DNA of 44,564 nt from Acidobacteriota bacterium (lineage in GTDB: Bacteria; Acidobacteriota; Terriglobia; Terriglobales; Acidobacteriaceae), in assembly GCA_003224755.1 (NCBI GenBank), contig QHZR01000049.1, forward strand, positions 1-44,564. Reading direction: 5' to 3'. Shown here in pieces: positions 24,387 through 32,472 of the stretch. Made by a program: the position numbers and the translations under genes. Below the pieces are notes generated by a model, which saw only the letters and a list, made by a program, of their open reading frames with translations, was not told the origin of the DNA and did no database searches. Numbering within the stretch: position 1 is the stretch's first letter; each line of letters opens with the position of its first letter.

Positions 24387-25553
24387 CTAATCTCGCAGCG
24401 ATGCGAGAATTTCTCGCCGCGCTGCGTTCCACGCCGGCGCCACGCCTCCGATCAACCCCATGGCGACCGCGAAGACTACTGCATTGATCACCACCGAAAG
24501 AGTGATCCGCATGCTGAATTCGACTTCGCTGAAGGTGACGTTATTCGCTGTGGAAGTGCTCATGCCATTAAACGGAAGCATGAGAACGATGCCTACGGCG
24601 GCTCCCAATAATGCGAGCAGCACCGCCTCAAACACGAATGACATCACGATGCTTGCGCGACGGAATCCCATGACGCGCAGAGTTGCGATCTCACGCGAGC
24701 GGTAAGAGACAGCTGCATACATCGTGTTCGCTGCGGCAAAAACAGAGCCGATCGCCATGGTCAAGCCGACGAAAATGCCAACGAAACGAATCGCGCCTCC
24801 ATTACTTGTCTGTTTCTCGTAGTACTCGGTTTCCAGCATGCCTTCGAGTTGTAGTTGCTGATCGTCGGCAACGCGGTGCTTCAATGCGTCAGCCGCAACA
24901 GAATCGGTCGCGCGAAGATATACGTTTCCAACGGCGTTCTGCCGATTGAACTGGTTCGCAACCTGGTTGAATTCACCCCAAATTTCCGAGTCATAAGCAC
25001 TGCCTCCGGCTTCAAAAATGCCGGTTACCTTCCATGGTCCCTTGCCGAAATCGATGATGTCTCCGACGTTGGTGTGGCCGAATCGATCATGAATCGAGCG
25101 ACTGAGCGCGACCTCGCGCTGGCCCGACTGAAACCAGCTGCCCTCGACCAGCTTCACGCGGTTGCGGCGGAGTTCGAGTCCATCGGGTTCCATACCGCGC
25201 AACGTCACATTCACTTCGCCGGTGCCATCTTTGTGCGGAAGCACCACCACGACAACCCATTCGCCTGAAGTCATCGGCTGGCCGTGGCTGTCGAGAGCAA
25301 TACCGGGAAGCTGGCGAAGGATTGGTAGCTTGTCTTTCGTGAAGCCGCCGGTCAGTTCGGAATTAGACCCTTTTCGAATTACGAGCACGTTCAGGGGATC
25401 ACCGCTCGAAACGAATGCTTTCTTCAATCCGGCGAGCAACATCATCAGGAAAACCGCCGTCATCACGGTCAAACCAATTCCCAGTGCGGTCATGGTTGTG
25501 AGACCGCGGCGAAGTTTCATGTTGCGAATGTTGTAACTGATCGGTATCGCCAT
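24387..25553 (-). CDS. FtsX-like ABC transporter permease (second)
   Basis: 388 residues with MacB/FtsX topology. One N-terminal helix (LTTMTALGIGLTVMTAVFLM), a periplasmic domain of about 220 residues, and three C-terminal helices (FVGIFVGLTMAIGSVFAAAN, VFEAVLLALLGAAVGIVLML, VVINAVVFAVAMGLIGGVAP). The coupling-helix motif SREIATLRVMGFRR contacts the ATPase. It lies 9 bases downstream of the other permease gene, to which it is only distantly similar, so the transporter is probably a heterodimer. The substrate is unknown. Confidence 0.93.
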   Translation of the reverse strand: MAIPISYNIRNMKLRRGLTTMTALGIGLTVMTAVFLMMLLAGLKKAFVSSGDPLNVLVIRKGSNSELTGGFTKDKLPILRQLPGIALDSHGQPMTSGEWVVVVVLPHKDGTGEVNVTLRGMEPDGLELRRNRVKLVEGSWFQSGQREVALSRSIHDRFGHTNVGDIIDFGKGPWKVTGIFEAGGSAYDSEIWGEFNQVANQFNRQNAVGNVYLRATDSVAADALKHRVADDQQLQLEGMLETEYYEKQTSNGGAIRFVGIFVGLTMAIGSVFAAANTMYAAVSYRSREIATLRVMGFRRASIVMSFVFEAVLLALLGAAVGIVLMLPFNGMSTSTANNVTFSEVEFSMRITLSVVINAVVFAVAMGLIGGVAPAWNAARREILASLRD

Positions 25554-25562
25554 AGAATGCCC

Positions 25563-26720
25563 TTATCCGATGTGTCGCAATCCTTCCACAATCCCGGTCT
25601 TCGAAGCGCCATAGGCCGGAATCGCTGAACTCAAAAATCCGGCGAGAATCGCGACTCCAATGGCAGTCGGTGCGGTAAATTTCCATGCATGCTGAGCAAT
25701 GACGAACAAATTGCCAGCTCCCGGAGCCTTCGTTCCCCCGGTAATCAAAAGCAGAGCAAACAAAGATCCCAATACTCCGCCAATCAGGCCTACCGTGGCC
25801 GACTCCCCCACAAAGATGGCGAGAATGACTTTCCGCGTGAAGCCCATGGTCTTAAGCACGGCAACTTCGCGCGTGCGCTCACGAATGGACATTGCCATGG
25901 TATTGCCCGAGACCAACAGAATGGTAAAGACCGCAGCTGATGCGATGATCAAGATGAATGCCTTCACGTTCCCCAGCATTGCCAGGAAACTCAGCCCGAA
26001 GGCTTTCTCAGTTTCAGTACGCGTGGGCTCAGGTGCATTGGCAAACATGGCATCTACGTCATGGGAAACCTGATCCACATGCTGCGGAGAATCCACCAGA
26101 ATTCCGTAGAAGCCAGCCGCTCCTTTCGCGAACGGCACTCCCTCTTCAACGTATTTTTCGTTGAAGTAGAGCGAATTGTTTGGCAGTTTGGCGATAAAGA
26201 TCCCACGCAGGGTCAGTTCCAGCTTGATTGGATAGATGTCGCCCTGAAGGATGATCTTGTCGCCGAGCTTCCAGCCGTATTTTTTTGCCAGTTCGGTATC
26301 CGCAATAGCACCAGCCCGATCTTTTTTCCATGCATCCAATTGGTCCCTGGGGATTTCCAGTTCCGGGTAAACGTCGAAGAACTCGTCAGGATCCGTTCCG
26401 AACCGTGCAAAAAAGTTCTTCTGGGTTGCGTCTTTATAAGTCCCGCCAAACCAGTTCATCGGGATCACTTTCATGACCCCTGGAACGTGACGGATTTTTT
26501 CGCGATAAGAAGCTGGGATCAAATTTGTAAGCGAGACTTTGTGCCGCACAATCAAGCGCTGCGCTGATTGCTCTGAGCGCAGATTATTTCCGTAGAATGC
26601 CTGCCACATAGACATCAGAAAAGACAAGAGCGCCAGAGAGAAGGCCATGCTGCCGACCGTGAGCCAGAAGCGCAGTTTATTGCGATAGACGTTCTTACGT
26701 ACAAAGCGGGCCAGGGTCAT
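25563..26720 (-). CDS. FtsX-like ABC transporter permease (first gene of operon)
   Basis: 385 residues, same topology as its neighbour. An N-terminal helix (FWLTVGSMAFSLALLSFLMS) follows a basic start (ARFVRKNVYRNKLR). Then a large periplasmic domain, and three C-terminal helices (VKAFILIIASAAVFTILLVS, SATVGLIGGVLGSLFALLLI, TAIGVAILAGFLSSAIPAYG). The coupling motif is TREVAVLKTMGFTRK. It is the promoter-proximal gene of the permease-permease-adaptor-ATPase operon. Its 5' side faces the 412-bp region with the AGCTNTT repeats, shared with the divergent PEGA-protein gene. Confidence 0.93.
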   Translation of the reverse strand: MTLARFVRKNVYRNKLRFWLTVGSMAFSLALLSFLMSMWQAFYGNNLRSEQSAQRLIVRHKVSLTNLIPASYREKIRHVPGVMKVIPMNWFGGTYKDATQKNFFARFGTDPDEFFDVYPELEIPRDQLDAWKKDRAGAIADTELAKKYGWKLGDKIILQGDIYPIKLELTLRGIFIAKLPNNSLYFNEKYVEEGVPFAKGAAGFYGILVDSPQHVDQVSHDVDAMFANAPEPTRTETEKAFGLSFLAMLGNVKAFILIIASAAVFTILLVSGNTMAMSIRERTREVAVLKTMGFTRKVILAIFVGESATVGLIGGVLGSLFALLLITGGTKAPGAGNLFVIAQHAWKFTAPTAIGVAILAGFLSSAIPAYGASKTGIVEGLRHIG

Positions 26721-27132
26721 AAGACACTCCGGATGAAGATCGGATCAAGGCTGAAACTGTAAGCCTGGAGCAGAGCAACAGCATAGCCGATCTGTGCCCA
26801 ATCAACAACTTAGAGGATCGTTTTTTGATGGCCCTTCTGCCAGTGCAGATCGTCAGCGGATATAGCTGACATTTGTCACAAAACAAGCTTTCAGCTTTTA
26901 GCTCTTAGCTCTTGGCTTTTAGCTCGATTTCTCGTAGCAATCCGACCGGTAGAACTGCCCGCACTCCGACCCTTCGGATATGCATCAGCTTGAGCTAAGA
27001 GCTAACAGCTAACAGCTAACAGCGTTGTCTTGGGTACTTCGGTAATTCCCGCACGACGGCATCAGAACTTATGATTTGTAGGACCGTTCCTCATCCGCGT
27101 GGATACTGCTGAATGCAGCGCTGAGGCAAAAG
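26721..27132. other. 412-bp divergent intergenic region
   Basis: It separates the ABC export operon (minus) from the PEGA pseudokinase gene (plus) and must hold both promoters. The only clear structure is the inverted pair of AGCTNTT repeat tracts (26893-27023). No convincing reading frame or unambiguous promoter was identified. Confidence 0.6.
26893..27023. repeat. Inverted pair of 7-bp AGCTNTT repeat tracts
   Basis: The left tract begins AGCTTTTAGCTCTTAGCTC (26893-26911). The right tract, read on the opposite strand, contains AGCTGTTAGCTCTTAGCTC (26992-27010) and two more AGCTGTT units. The pair matches at 18 of 19 bases and is separated by about 80 bases. Unit period is 7 bp. Confidence 0.75.
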
Positions 27133-29412
27133 ATGTCCGAAAAAATCGACCGTTTCGAAATCGTAAGCCAACTCGCGCAATCTCCTCTGGCGACTGTTTA
27201 CAAAGCGCTCGCCTCTGAGGGCCAGCAGACGGTCGCGCTGAAGGTCGTTCGTCTGGATCAGGCCAAAAACCGTGCGGCGCTCCTAAAACAAATTTTCGAA
27301 GAAGCAGAGCAGGCAAAGCCGTTAAGCAGCCACAATATCGCGGCATTGTACGGTGTCGGCGATGAAGGCGATCAACTGCTTGGCGCTGCTGAATACGTGC
27401 AAGGTAACTCAGTTGCGACGACTCTGGCCCGCAAAGACGGCTTTTCGATTTGGGACTTGCAGGACATCGCACGCCAGGTGTGTCAGGCGCTTGACCACGC
27501 CCATGGCCATAGGGTAGTCCATCAGTCGCTCGAGCCCGCCAAGATCATGGTGCAGTGGGACGGCATGGTGAAGGTACTCGGTTTTGGGATGTCGGCCATG
27601 AACTCCCATGCCATTGAGTCGGCGGCGCTGCCGGAAGTCCTGCACTATACGTCTCCAGAGCAGTTACGTGGCGAAACGTGCGATCACCGTTCCATGCTAT
27701 TCAGCCTGGGCGCCATTCTTTACGAGATGGCCACCGAGCAGAAAGCGTTCACGGGAGAAACCGCGGAGCAATTGCGTGTAGCAATTCTTGAGCAGACGCC
27801 TCCGTTGCCGGTCCGCCTGAAAGCAAATGTGAATGCGGGATTGAGCGGCCTGATCATGAAGGCCCTGGCAAAGTTGCCGGATGAGCGCTATCAGTCGGGT
27901 CAGGAACTGGTTCGCGATCTGGAGCAGTGCAAGAATTCCACCAGCCCGCTTAAGTCAGCACCTGTCGTAGCACCTGTGAAAGCCAAAGCATTCTCCGCCG
28001 CGGCAGGAGCAATTTCTAACGGGACTCCGATCGCTCAAGGCAGCACGGCGCCGTCTCAGGCATCGGTTTCATCACCGAAGATGTCCGCAGCCCCTGTAAC
28101 CCAAGAGCCGCCAGCGAAGACAGGTTTCAAAGTTGATCCGATGATGGCGGAAGAAGACGAATCGAGCCCGGCTGCTGTGGCGAGAAAAAGTTTCTCGGAC
28201 ATGAGCGAATTGCCGCCGCTCAAAGAAATTTATGTAGCGCCTCCACCGCCGCCTGCCGCCGAGCAGCCGGAAGCTGAAGAAGCTCTGCCGCAGGTCGTGT
28301 TGAGGAAATCGGCTCCCGAAAAGCCCAAGGTGCAGGTTCGTGAAGCCGCACAAAAGGCGGTCTCGGAAATTCGCAAAACGCCGCCGAAATTGTACCTCTA
28401 CGCCGTAGGTGGCGCGGCGCTGCTGATCGTGCTGATTGTTGTCGGGATCAGTCTGTTTAATCATTTCGGAGATCGCGACGATAGCAGTTCGCGCAGTTCC
28501 ACGCCTCTTGCAACGCAAAGTCAAGCTCCTGCATTACCAGCACAGCGGAAGAGTGCGCCTCCACAAGCACCAGCGGCCCAACCCGAAGCATCTCCGGAGC
28601 AGGTGGCGCAACAAGAGACGCCAGCGCCCGAGGCTACAGCTCCCGTGGCAACGCCTCCAAGCCGAGGAAGAAAATCCCGAGCGCGATCGGCACCAGCAGT
28701 TGTTCCTGCGCAGCTTTCTGTCTCGTCTAATCCGCCGGGCGCGCGAATTTCGTTTGATGGCAGCGCGCTGTGCGACAGCCCCTGCACACTGACGGGCATC
28801 GCGGCCGGGCAGCACGTAGTCTCAGCCAGCAAGACGGGCTATGGAGCAGCAACCCGAACTATCAACCTGACTTCCGGAGCGAATTCTTCCATTTCCATTG
28901 AACTCAGCCAACAGATTGCGAAGGTTTCAGTTGCGAGCACTCCCGCAGGCGCCGCGATTCTGATGGACGGCAAAGATACAGGCAAGCTGACTCCTTCTCA
29001 GCTCACGTTGGATAAGCCTGGCACTCACACCATTATTGTGCGGAGATACGGCTATCTCGACGAGTCCAGTTCCATCAATGTAGAAGCCGGGCAGATTTCG
29101 AATCTCAACCTGGCGCTCAAGCCGCTGGGAAGTACCGACGAAATTCGCGCCGCCGGAGGTAAGTTCAAGAAGGTCTTCGGCCATGGTGAAGACTCGAACA
29201 TGGGAATCGTGAGCGTGAAGACCCAGCCCAAAGGCGCGCAGATCATGGTGAATAATCGTGCTCTCGATAAGACTGCGCCGTTTGATTTTTATCTAAATCC
29301 TGGAACCTACGTGCTCGACATCAACATGTCCGGCTATCGTGGCGTGCATCGTGTGATTAGCGTGGAATCGAAAGAACGCGTTGCAATTGAAGAAACTCTA
29401 GTTCCCGAGTAG
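27133..29412 (+). CDS. Membrane pseudokinase with PEGA repeats
   Basis: 759 residues. The first ~268 show a Ser/Thr kinase fold (VALKVVR with Lys37, SPEQLRG, FSLGAILYEMAT). Catalytic motifs are lost: the glycine loop reads LAQSPLATVYKA, HRDLKPxN reads HQSLEPAK (130-137), DFG reads GFG (150-152), and the helix-F Asp position (SDIFSLG) reads SMLFSLG. A Pro/Ala-rich linker leads to one transmembrane helix (about 422-442: YAVGGAALLIVLIVVGISLF). A second Pro/Ala-rich stretch and three PEGA-type domains follow (about 525-593, 596-665, 690-759). PEGA domains usually bind cell-surface partners. I infer a non-catalytic transmembrane signalling or scaffold protein. Confidence 0.9.
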   Translation: MSEKIDRFEIVSQLAQSPLATVYKALASEGQQTVALKVVRLDQAKNRAALLKQIFEEAEQAKPLSSHNIAALYGVGDEGDQLLGAAEYVQGNSVATTLARKDGFSIWDLQDIARQVCQALDHAHGHRVVHQSLEPAKIMVQWDGMVKVLGFGMSAMNSHAIESAALPEVLHYTSPEQLRGETCDHRSMLFSLGAILYEMATEQKAFTGETAEQLRVAILEQTPPLPVRLKANVNAGLSGLIMKALAKLPDERYQSGQELVRDLEQCKNSTSPLKSAPVVAPVKAKAFSAAAGAISNGTPIAQGSTAPSQASVSSPKMSAAPVTQEPPAKTGFKVDPMMAEEDESSPAAVARKSFSDMSELPPLKEIYVAPPPPPAAEQPEAEEALPQVVLRKSAPEKPKVQVREAAQKAVSEIRKTPPKLYLYAVGGAALLIVLIVVGISLFNHFGDRDDSSSRSSTPLATQSQAPALPAQRKSAPPQAPAAQPEASPEQVAQQETPAPEATAPVATPPSRGRKSRARSAPAVVPAQLSVSSNPPGARISFDGSALCDSPCTLTGIAAGQHVVSASKTGYGAATRTINLTSGANSSISIELSQQIAKVSVASTPAGAAILMDGKDTGKLTPSQLTLDKPGTHTIIVRRYGYLDESSSINVEAGQISNLNLALKPLGSTDEIRAAGGKFKKVFGHGEDSNMGIVSVKTQPKGAQIMVNNRALDKTAPFDFYLNPGTYVLDINMSGYRGVHRVISVESKERVAIEETLVPE

Positions 29413-29459
29413 GACGAGCAAGTAAAAAGGCCGCCGGCGCCCCGCCCCTCTAGCAGCGC

Positions 29460-29846
29460 TTACCTGTAATACCCACGTCCTCGGAAAGTGCTCTGATAGC
29501 CCTCACGATATGCCCCGCTGTAGCGCTCGCGATATTCATGTTTGTTTCCAAACTCGCTGCGATAGCCGTGGTCGGCGTCGTCATATCGTCCTCGCGGATT
29601 GGGATTGAATCGCTTGCCCCGCCACATATCCTCGCGGGCGACTGCGGCCCCATCCCGGAAACCAAACTCGCGAGCGACATGGAACCCATAACGGAAACGA
29701 TCATCGCGATCGTAATAACGGTTGTCGTCGCGGTCGTAATACCGATCTCCGTCACGGTCGTAGCGATAGTCTTGCGCGGCGGCGTATCCTACCGTGCCGG
29801 CCAACACGGTGACTACCAACGCTGCCATCGTGAATTTGCTTTTCAT
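29460..29846 (-). CDS. Small secreted Tyr/Asp/Arg-rich protein
   Basis: 128 residues with a signal peptide (FTMAALVVTVLAGTVGYAAA). The mature start is an 8-residue-type repeat (YDRDGDRYYDRDDNRYYDRD), and the rest is rich in Arg, Tyr, Gly and Phe (GFHVAREFGFRDG, YRERYSGAYREGYQ). AGGAGG sits 6 bases before ATG 29846 and fixes the start. Similar small proteins occur in Acidobacteria, and no function is known. Composition suggests an extracytoplasmic, flexible, possibly metal- or polymer-binding protein. Frames on the opposite strand are shadows of its biased composition. Confidence 0.78.
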   Translation of the reverse strand: MKSKFTMAALVVTVLAGTVGYAAAQDYRYDRDGDRYYDRDDNRYYDRDDRFRYGFHVAREFGFRDGAAVAREDMWRGKRFNPNPRGRYDDADHGYRSEFGNKHEYRERYSGAYREGYQSTFRGRGYYR

Positions 29847-29991
29847 AGGGCCTCCTGTGAGCGCGCCGGCCCGGTTGTTTGCGGCTCTAAATTTCTAATC
29901 GCGCTCAGATATTGCAAACCCAAAGACAGGCGAAAAGTTGTGAGGTCAGGAGATCGCGCAGTTGTAAGAGCGAGGTTGGAAGGGCCGAATG

Positions 29992-30013
29992 GAGACGTTG
30001 CAAGCAACGTCTC
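29992..30013. repeat. GAGACGT-type dispersed palindrome, copy 1
   Basis: GAGACGTTGC (29992-30001) and GCAACGTCTC (30004-30013) are perfect inverted repeats, followed by TACG. Related copies with GTAGAGACGTA arms are at 31710-31737 and 44245-44272. It sits downstream of the cytochrome gene. Confidence 0.8.
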
Positions 30014-30020
30014 TACGCAT

Positions 30021-30593
30021 TCAGTCGTGGTGCTCGTGTCCGCCGTGGTGTTCGTGCTCTTCGCCCTGGTGGCTTTCGGGCGAAGTACCATACACTTTCT
30101 TCCACTTCTCTTGCACGGCCGGCGGAAGCTTCTCCAGGCGTGAAAGAAAAGCCGTCACTTTCCAGATATCCTGATCGCCCAACGCTTTGTTCCAGGCCGG
30201 CATTCCGGTGTAACGGACACCAGTACGAATCGCGTAGTAAAGATGCCACTCGGGATCATCGAGCGGCTCCAGAATGATCTGCGGCGGCGGCGGATACATA
30301 GAATGCTCTAGCAGGCTGGGCTTGTAATCCAAAGTGCCATGGCAGACAGCGCAGTTCATGCTGTAAATCTGCATGCCCTCCATCAGGGTCTGGTCCGTGG
30401 CAGGAACTGGATTGGTCACACGCGGGGCGTGACGTTCCATTGAGGCATCCAGAGCGTTTGCGGCAATGCGAGTTTCAAAAGCCGGCGGTGTGGCATCAGC
30501 GTTCGTGGGCATCAGGCCAAATTGGGCAATGACGATGCCGGCCACGAGCGCCACAACAACAGTAACGATGATCCCGAGTATGAAAGAACGCAT
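30021..30593 (-). CDS. Membrane-anchored c-type cytochrome
   Basis: 190 residues. An N-terminal helix (FILGIIVTVVVALVAGIVIA) is not obviously cleaved, so it probably anchors the protein. The haem site CAVCH follows GMQIYSMN, and YTGMPAWNKAL supplies the axial Met region, as in class I cytochromes. The tail is unusually His-rich (HQGEEHEHHGGHEHHD). The start ATG 30593 is preceded by GAGGAGGA, a strong ribosome site. It probably carries electrons in the periplasm, but the partner is unknown. It lies downstream of the E1-beta gene on the same strand, separated by 99 bases containing a palindromic repeat. Confidence 0.9.
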   Translation of the reverse strand: MRSFILGIIVTVVVALVAGIVIAQFGLMPTNADATPPAFETRIAANALDASMERHAPRVTNPVPATDQTLMEGMQIYSMNCAVCHGTLDYKPSLLEHSMYPPPPQIILEPLDDPEWHLYYAIRTGVRYTGMPAWNKALGDQDIWKVTAFLSRLEKLPPAVQEKWKKVYGTSPESHQGEEHEHHGGHEHHD

Positions 30594-30626
30594 TGTTCCT
30601 CCTCAGGTTTAAGTTTCAGAAATCTC

Positions 30627-30680
30627 AGTGGCTAAAGCCCGGTTCAACACTGACTCTATGCAGGGCTGAAGCCCCGCTCC
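30627..30680. repeat. GGCTGAAGCC-type palindromic repeat
   Basis: Two short palindromes, GGCTAAAGCCC near 30630-30640 and GGGCTGAAGCCCC near 30663-30675, lie between cytochrome and E1-beta genes. This motif pair resembles repeats that I recall as common in Acidobacteria genomes, which is knowledge not verified here. Confidence 0.45.
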
Positions 30681-30692
30681 ACCTAAAGGCCC

Positions 30693-31667
30693 TCAGTATG
30701 CCTTCAGCCAGCGCGCTTTCTCGACTACGTCGCGCAACTGCGGCAGAAATCTCTCCTCCTGCGGCGGTGAAAACGGAACCGGCGTGTCAATGGCGGTGAT
30801 TCTGACGATTGGCCCATCCAGATCGTCGAACACCTCTTCGTTGATGATCGCGGCAATTTCGCCTGCGATCCCGCCGGTGCGGGTATCCTCGTGCAGGATG
30901 ATCACCTTATTCGTCTTCTTCACGGTATCCGCAATCGCCTGGACGTCAAGCGGCGCCAGGGTGCGCAGGTCAATCACTTCGACTTCGATTCCCTCTTTGG
31001 CCAGCAAATCAGCGGCTTCGAGCGCGGTGTGCACCATGGCAGCGTATGTAATCACACTGATGTCGCGACCGTCGCGCGCAATTCGGGCCTTGCCCAGAGG
31101 AACAACATACTCATCTTCCGGAACATCTTCTTTGATGCGCCGATACAGATACTTGTGCTCAAAGAAGAGGACGGGATTGTTGTCGCGGATCGAAGCTTTG
31201 ATCAATCCTTTAGCGTCGTATGGTGTCGCCGGACAGACGACTTTCAACCCAGGATTGTGAACGAACCACATTTCGGGGTTTTGTGAATGAAATGGACCAC
31301 CGTGTACATTGCCGCCGCTCGGGCCACGCAACACCAGAGGCGCAGGCGCCCCCCACAAGTAATGCGTCTTGGCGACCATGTTGCTGATCTGGTTCATGGC
31401 GCAACCAATGAAATCCATGAACTGAAATTCGGCAACCGGACGCATTCCCGTCAGTGATGCGCCAAATGCTGCGCCGACAATCGCCGACTCCGCGATGGGA
31501 GTGTCAATCACACGCTCGGCACCGAAACGGTCAATAAAGCCATCGGTGATTTTGAACGCGCCGCCGTAAATACCGATATCCTCACCGAGGCAGAACACCG
31601 CAGGATCGCGCTCCATCTCTTCCCAAATTCCTTGGCGGATGGCTTCGAGATATGTGAGTTGCGGCAT
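30693..31667 (-). CDS. 2-oxoacid (pyruvate/branched-chain) dehydrogenase E1, beta subunit
   Basis: 324 residues, thiamine-diphosphate enzyme beta subunit. Seen: LTYLEAIRQGIWEEMERDP, FCLGEDIGIYGG, RVIDTPIAESAIVGAAFGAS, FQFMDFIGCAMNQI, GPSGGNVHGGPFHSQNPE, FFEHKYLYRRIKEDVPEDEY, EVIDLRTLAPLD and the C-terminal RITAIDTPVPFSPPQE. With its alpha partner it decarboxylates pyruvate or a branched-chain 2-oxoacid and passes the acyl group to E2. Neither the alpha subunit nor E2 is next to it, which is unusual but known in some genomes. Pyruvate (pdhB) and branched-chain (bkdB) forms cannot be separated by eye. Confidence 0.92.
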   Translation of the reverse strand: MPQLTYLEAIRQGIWEEMERDPAVFCLGEDIGIYGGAFKITDGFIDRFGAERVIDTPIAESAIVGAAFGASLTGMRPVAEFQFMDFIGCAMNQISNMVAKTHYLWGAPAPLVLRGPSGGNVHGGPFHSQNPEMWFVHNPGLKVVCPATPYDAKGLIKASIRDNNPVLFFEHKYLYRRIKEDVPEDEYVVPLGKARIARDGRDISVITYAAMVHTALEAADLLAKEGIEVEVIDLRTLAPLDVQAIADTVKKTNKVIILHEDTRTGGIAGEIAAIINEEVFDDLDGPIVRITAIDTPVPFSPPQEERFLPQLRDVVEKARWLKAY

Positions 31668-31709
31668 AACCGGAAAAGAGTTTACTACGGGCAGCGAGTG
31701 CGTGTTGTT

Positions 31710-31737
31710 GTAGAGACGTAACTAGCTACGTCTCTAC
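31710..31737. repeat. GTAGAGACGT-type dispersed palindrome, copy 2
   Basis: GTAGAGACGTA (31710-31720) and TACGTCTCTAC (31727-31737) are perfect 11-bp inverted repeats with a 6-base loop, in the gap between the divergent E1-beta and holin-like genes. Confidence 0.85.
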
Positions 31738-31756
31738 GAAAAATCGTGCGGCGACG

Positions 31757-31785
31757 TTGCGCGGCAAATCATCACCATCTATAGT
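31757..31785 (+). promoter_or_regulatory. Candidate sigma-70-type promoter of the holin-like gene
   Basis: TTGCGC (31757-31762) and TATAGT (31780-31785) with a 17-bp spacer lie 20 bases before the GTG start. The -10 match is good and the -35 weak. Confidence 0.35.
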
Positions 31786-31805
31786 CTTAGGCTTCGGAGA
31801 ACAAC

Positions 31806-32159
31806 GTGCGCGTTCTTATCAACTGGATTCTTAGTGCCCTGGCGGTCTGGGTGGTGTCTCAGTTCGTGCCCGGATTTCACGTCAAAGGCGCAGTTTCGGC
31901 TCTGATCGCGGCTCTGGTGATCGGATTTGTGAATGCGACCCTCGGCGCTTTGTTGAAATTGATCACGCTTCCACTGACGATCCTGACCCTGGGCATCTTC
32001 TGGTTTGTGATCAATGGCTTAATGCTCGAGCTCGCAGCCGCAGTGGTCCCGGGTTTTCGAGTGGACACGTTCGCGTCCGCGTTTTGGGGAGGCATAATTC
32101 TCAGCCTAGTCAATATGCTGCTCCGCTGGCTGGCAGGCACATCCAGGAAGCAAGACTGA
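31806..32159 (+). CDS. Phage holin 4-2/YvlD-family membrane protein
   Basis: 117 residues, almost entirely hydrophobic, with about four helices: LINWILSALAVWVVSQFVPG, AVSALIAALVIGFVNATLGA, LPLTILTLGIFWFVINGLML and FWGGIILSLVNMLLRWL. The PGFHV and PGFRVDTF turns and the LPLTILTLGIFWFVIN segment are typical of the small YvlD/phage-holin-4 family found on bacterial chromosomes. Its function is unclear, and the holin name does not imply a prophage here. Start is GTG 31806, with GGAGAACAAC just upstream. Confidence 0.88.
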   Translation: MRVLINWILSALAVWVVSQFVPGFHVKGAVSALIAALVIGFVNATLGALLKLITLPLTILTLGIFWFVINGLMLELAAAVVPGFRVDTFASAFWGGIILSLVNMLLRWLAGTSRKQD

Positions 32160-32268
32160 TCTTTGGTTTAGCGCATCTAGATTTGCTATTGACTCACCCA
32201 AGCCCGTCCGCGCTAGACTCATAGCAACGGATTTTCCCGTCCTGAAAATTTTTGCGTTGGAGTGCAGG

Positions 32269-32472
32269 ATGAGCCATTGGGTTCTGTCTCTGGTCGTGCA
32301 GTTGTCTTTGACCTTCGGACTTGCGGGGTTGCTCTGGCCGGAGCGACTGATCGCATTCTTTGACGTGTTGATGTTCCCCTGGCCCGCAACCCACAAATTT
32401 GTGCGCGCTAACGGTTGGGCCGCCATTTTGCTTTCCTTCCTACTTTTTTTGGGTTTGGTCGCCCGCCGATAG
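32269..32472 (+). CDS. Small membrane protein, unknown function
   Basis: 67 residues from ATG 32269, preceded by GGAG seven bases upstream. Two hydrophobic segments (VLSLVVQLSLTFGLAGLLW and AAILLSFLLFLGLV) flank PERLIAFFDVLMFPWPATHK. No family is recognised. The last 33 bases overlap the 3' end of the convergent hypothetical gene. Confidence 0.6.
   Translation: MSHWVLSLVVQLSLTFGLAGLLWPERLIAFFDVLMFPWPATHKFVRANGWAAILLSFLLFLGLVARR

Noticed and set aside
29538-30143. 201-residue plus-strand frame with hydrophobic segments
   Set aside because: It overlaps the small secreted protein and cytochrome c genes on the other strand, which have signal peptide, haem motif and strong ribosome sites.
31806-32159. 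Prophage lysis gene
   Set aside because: The holin-like family is commonly chromosomal and no other phage genes are in the window.
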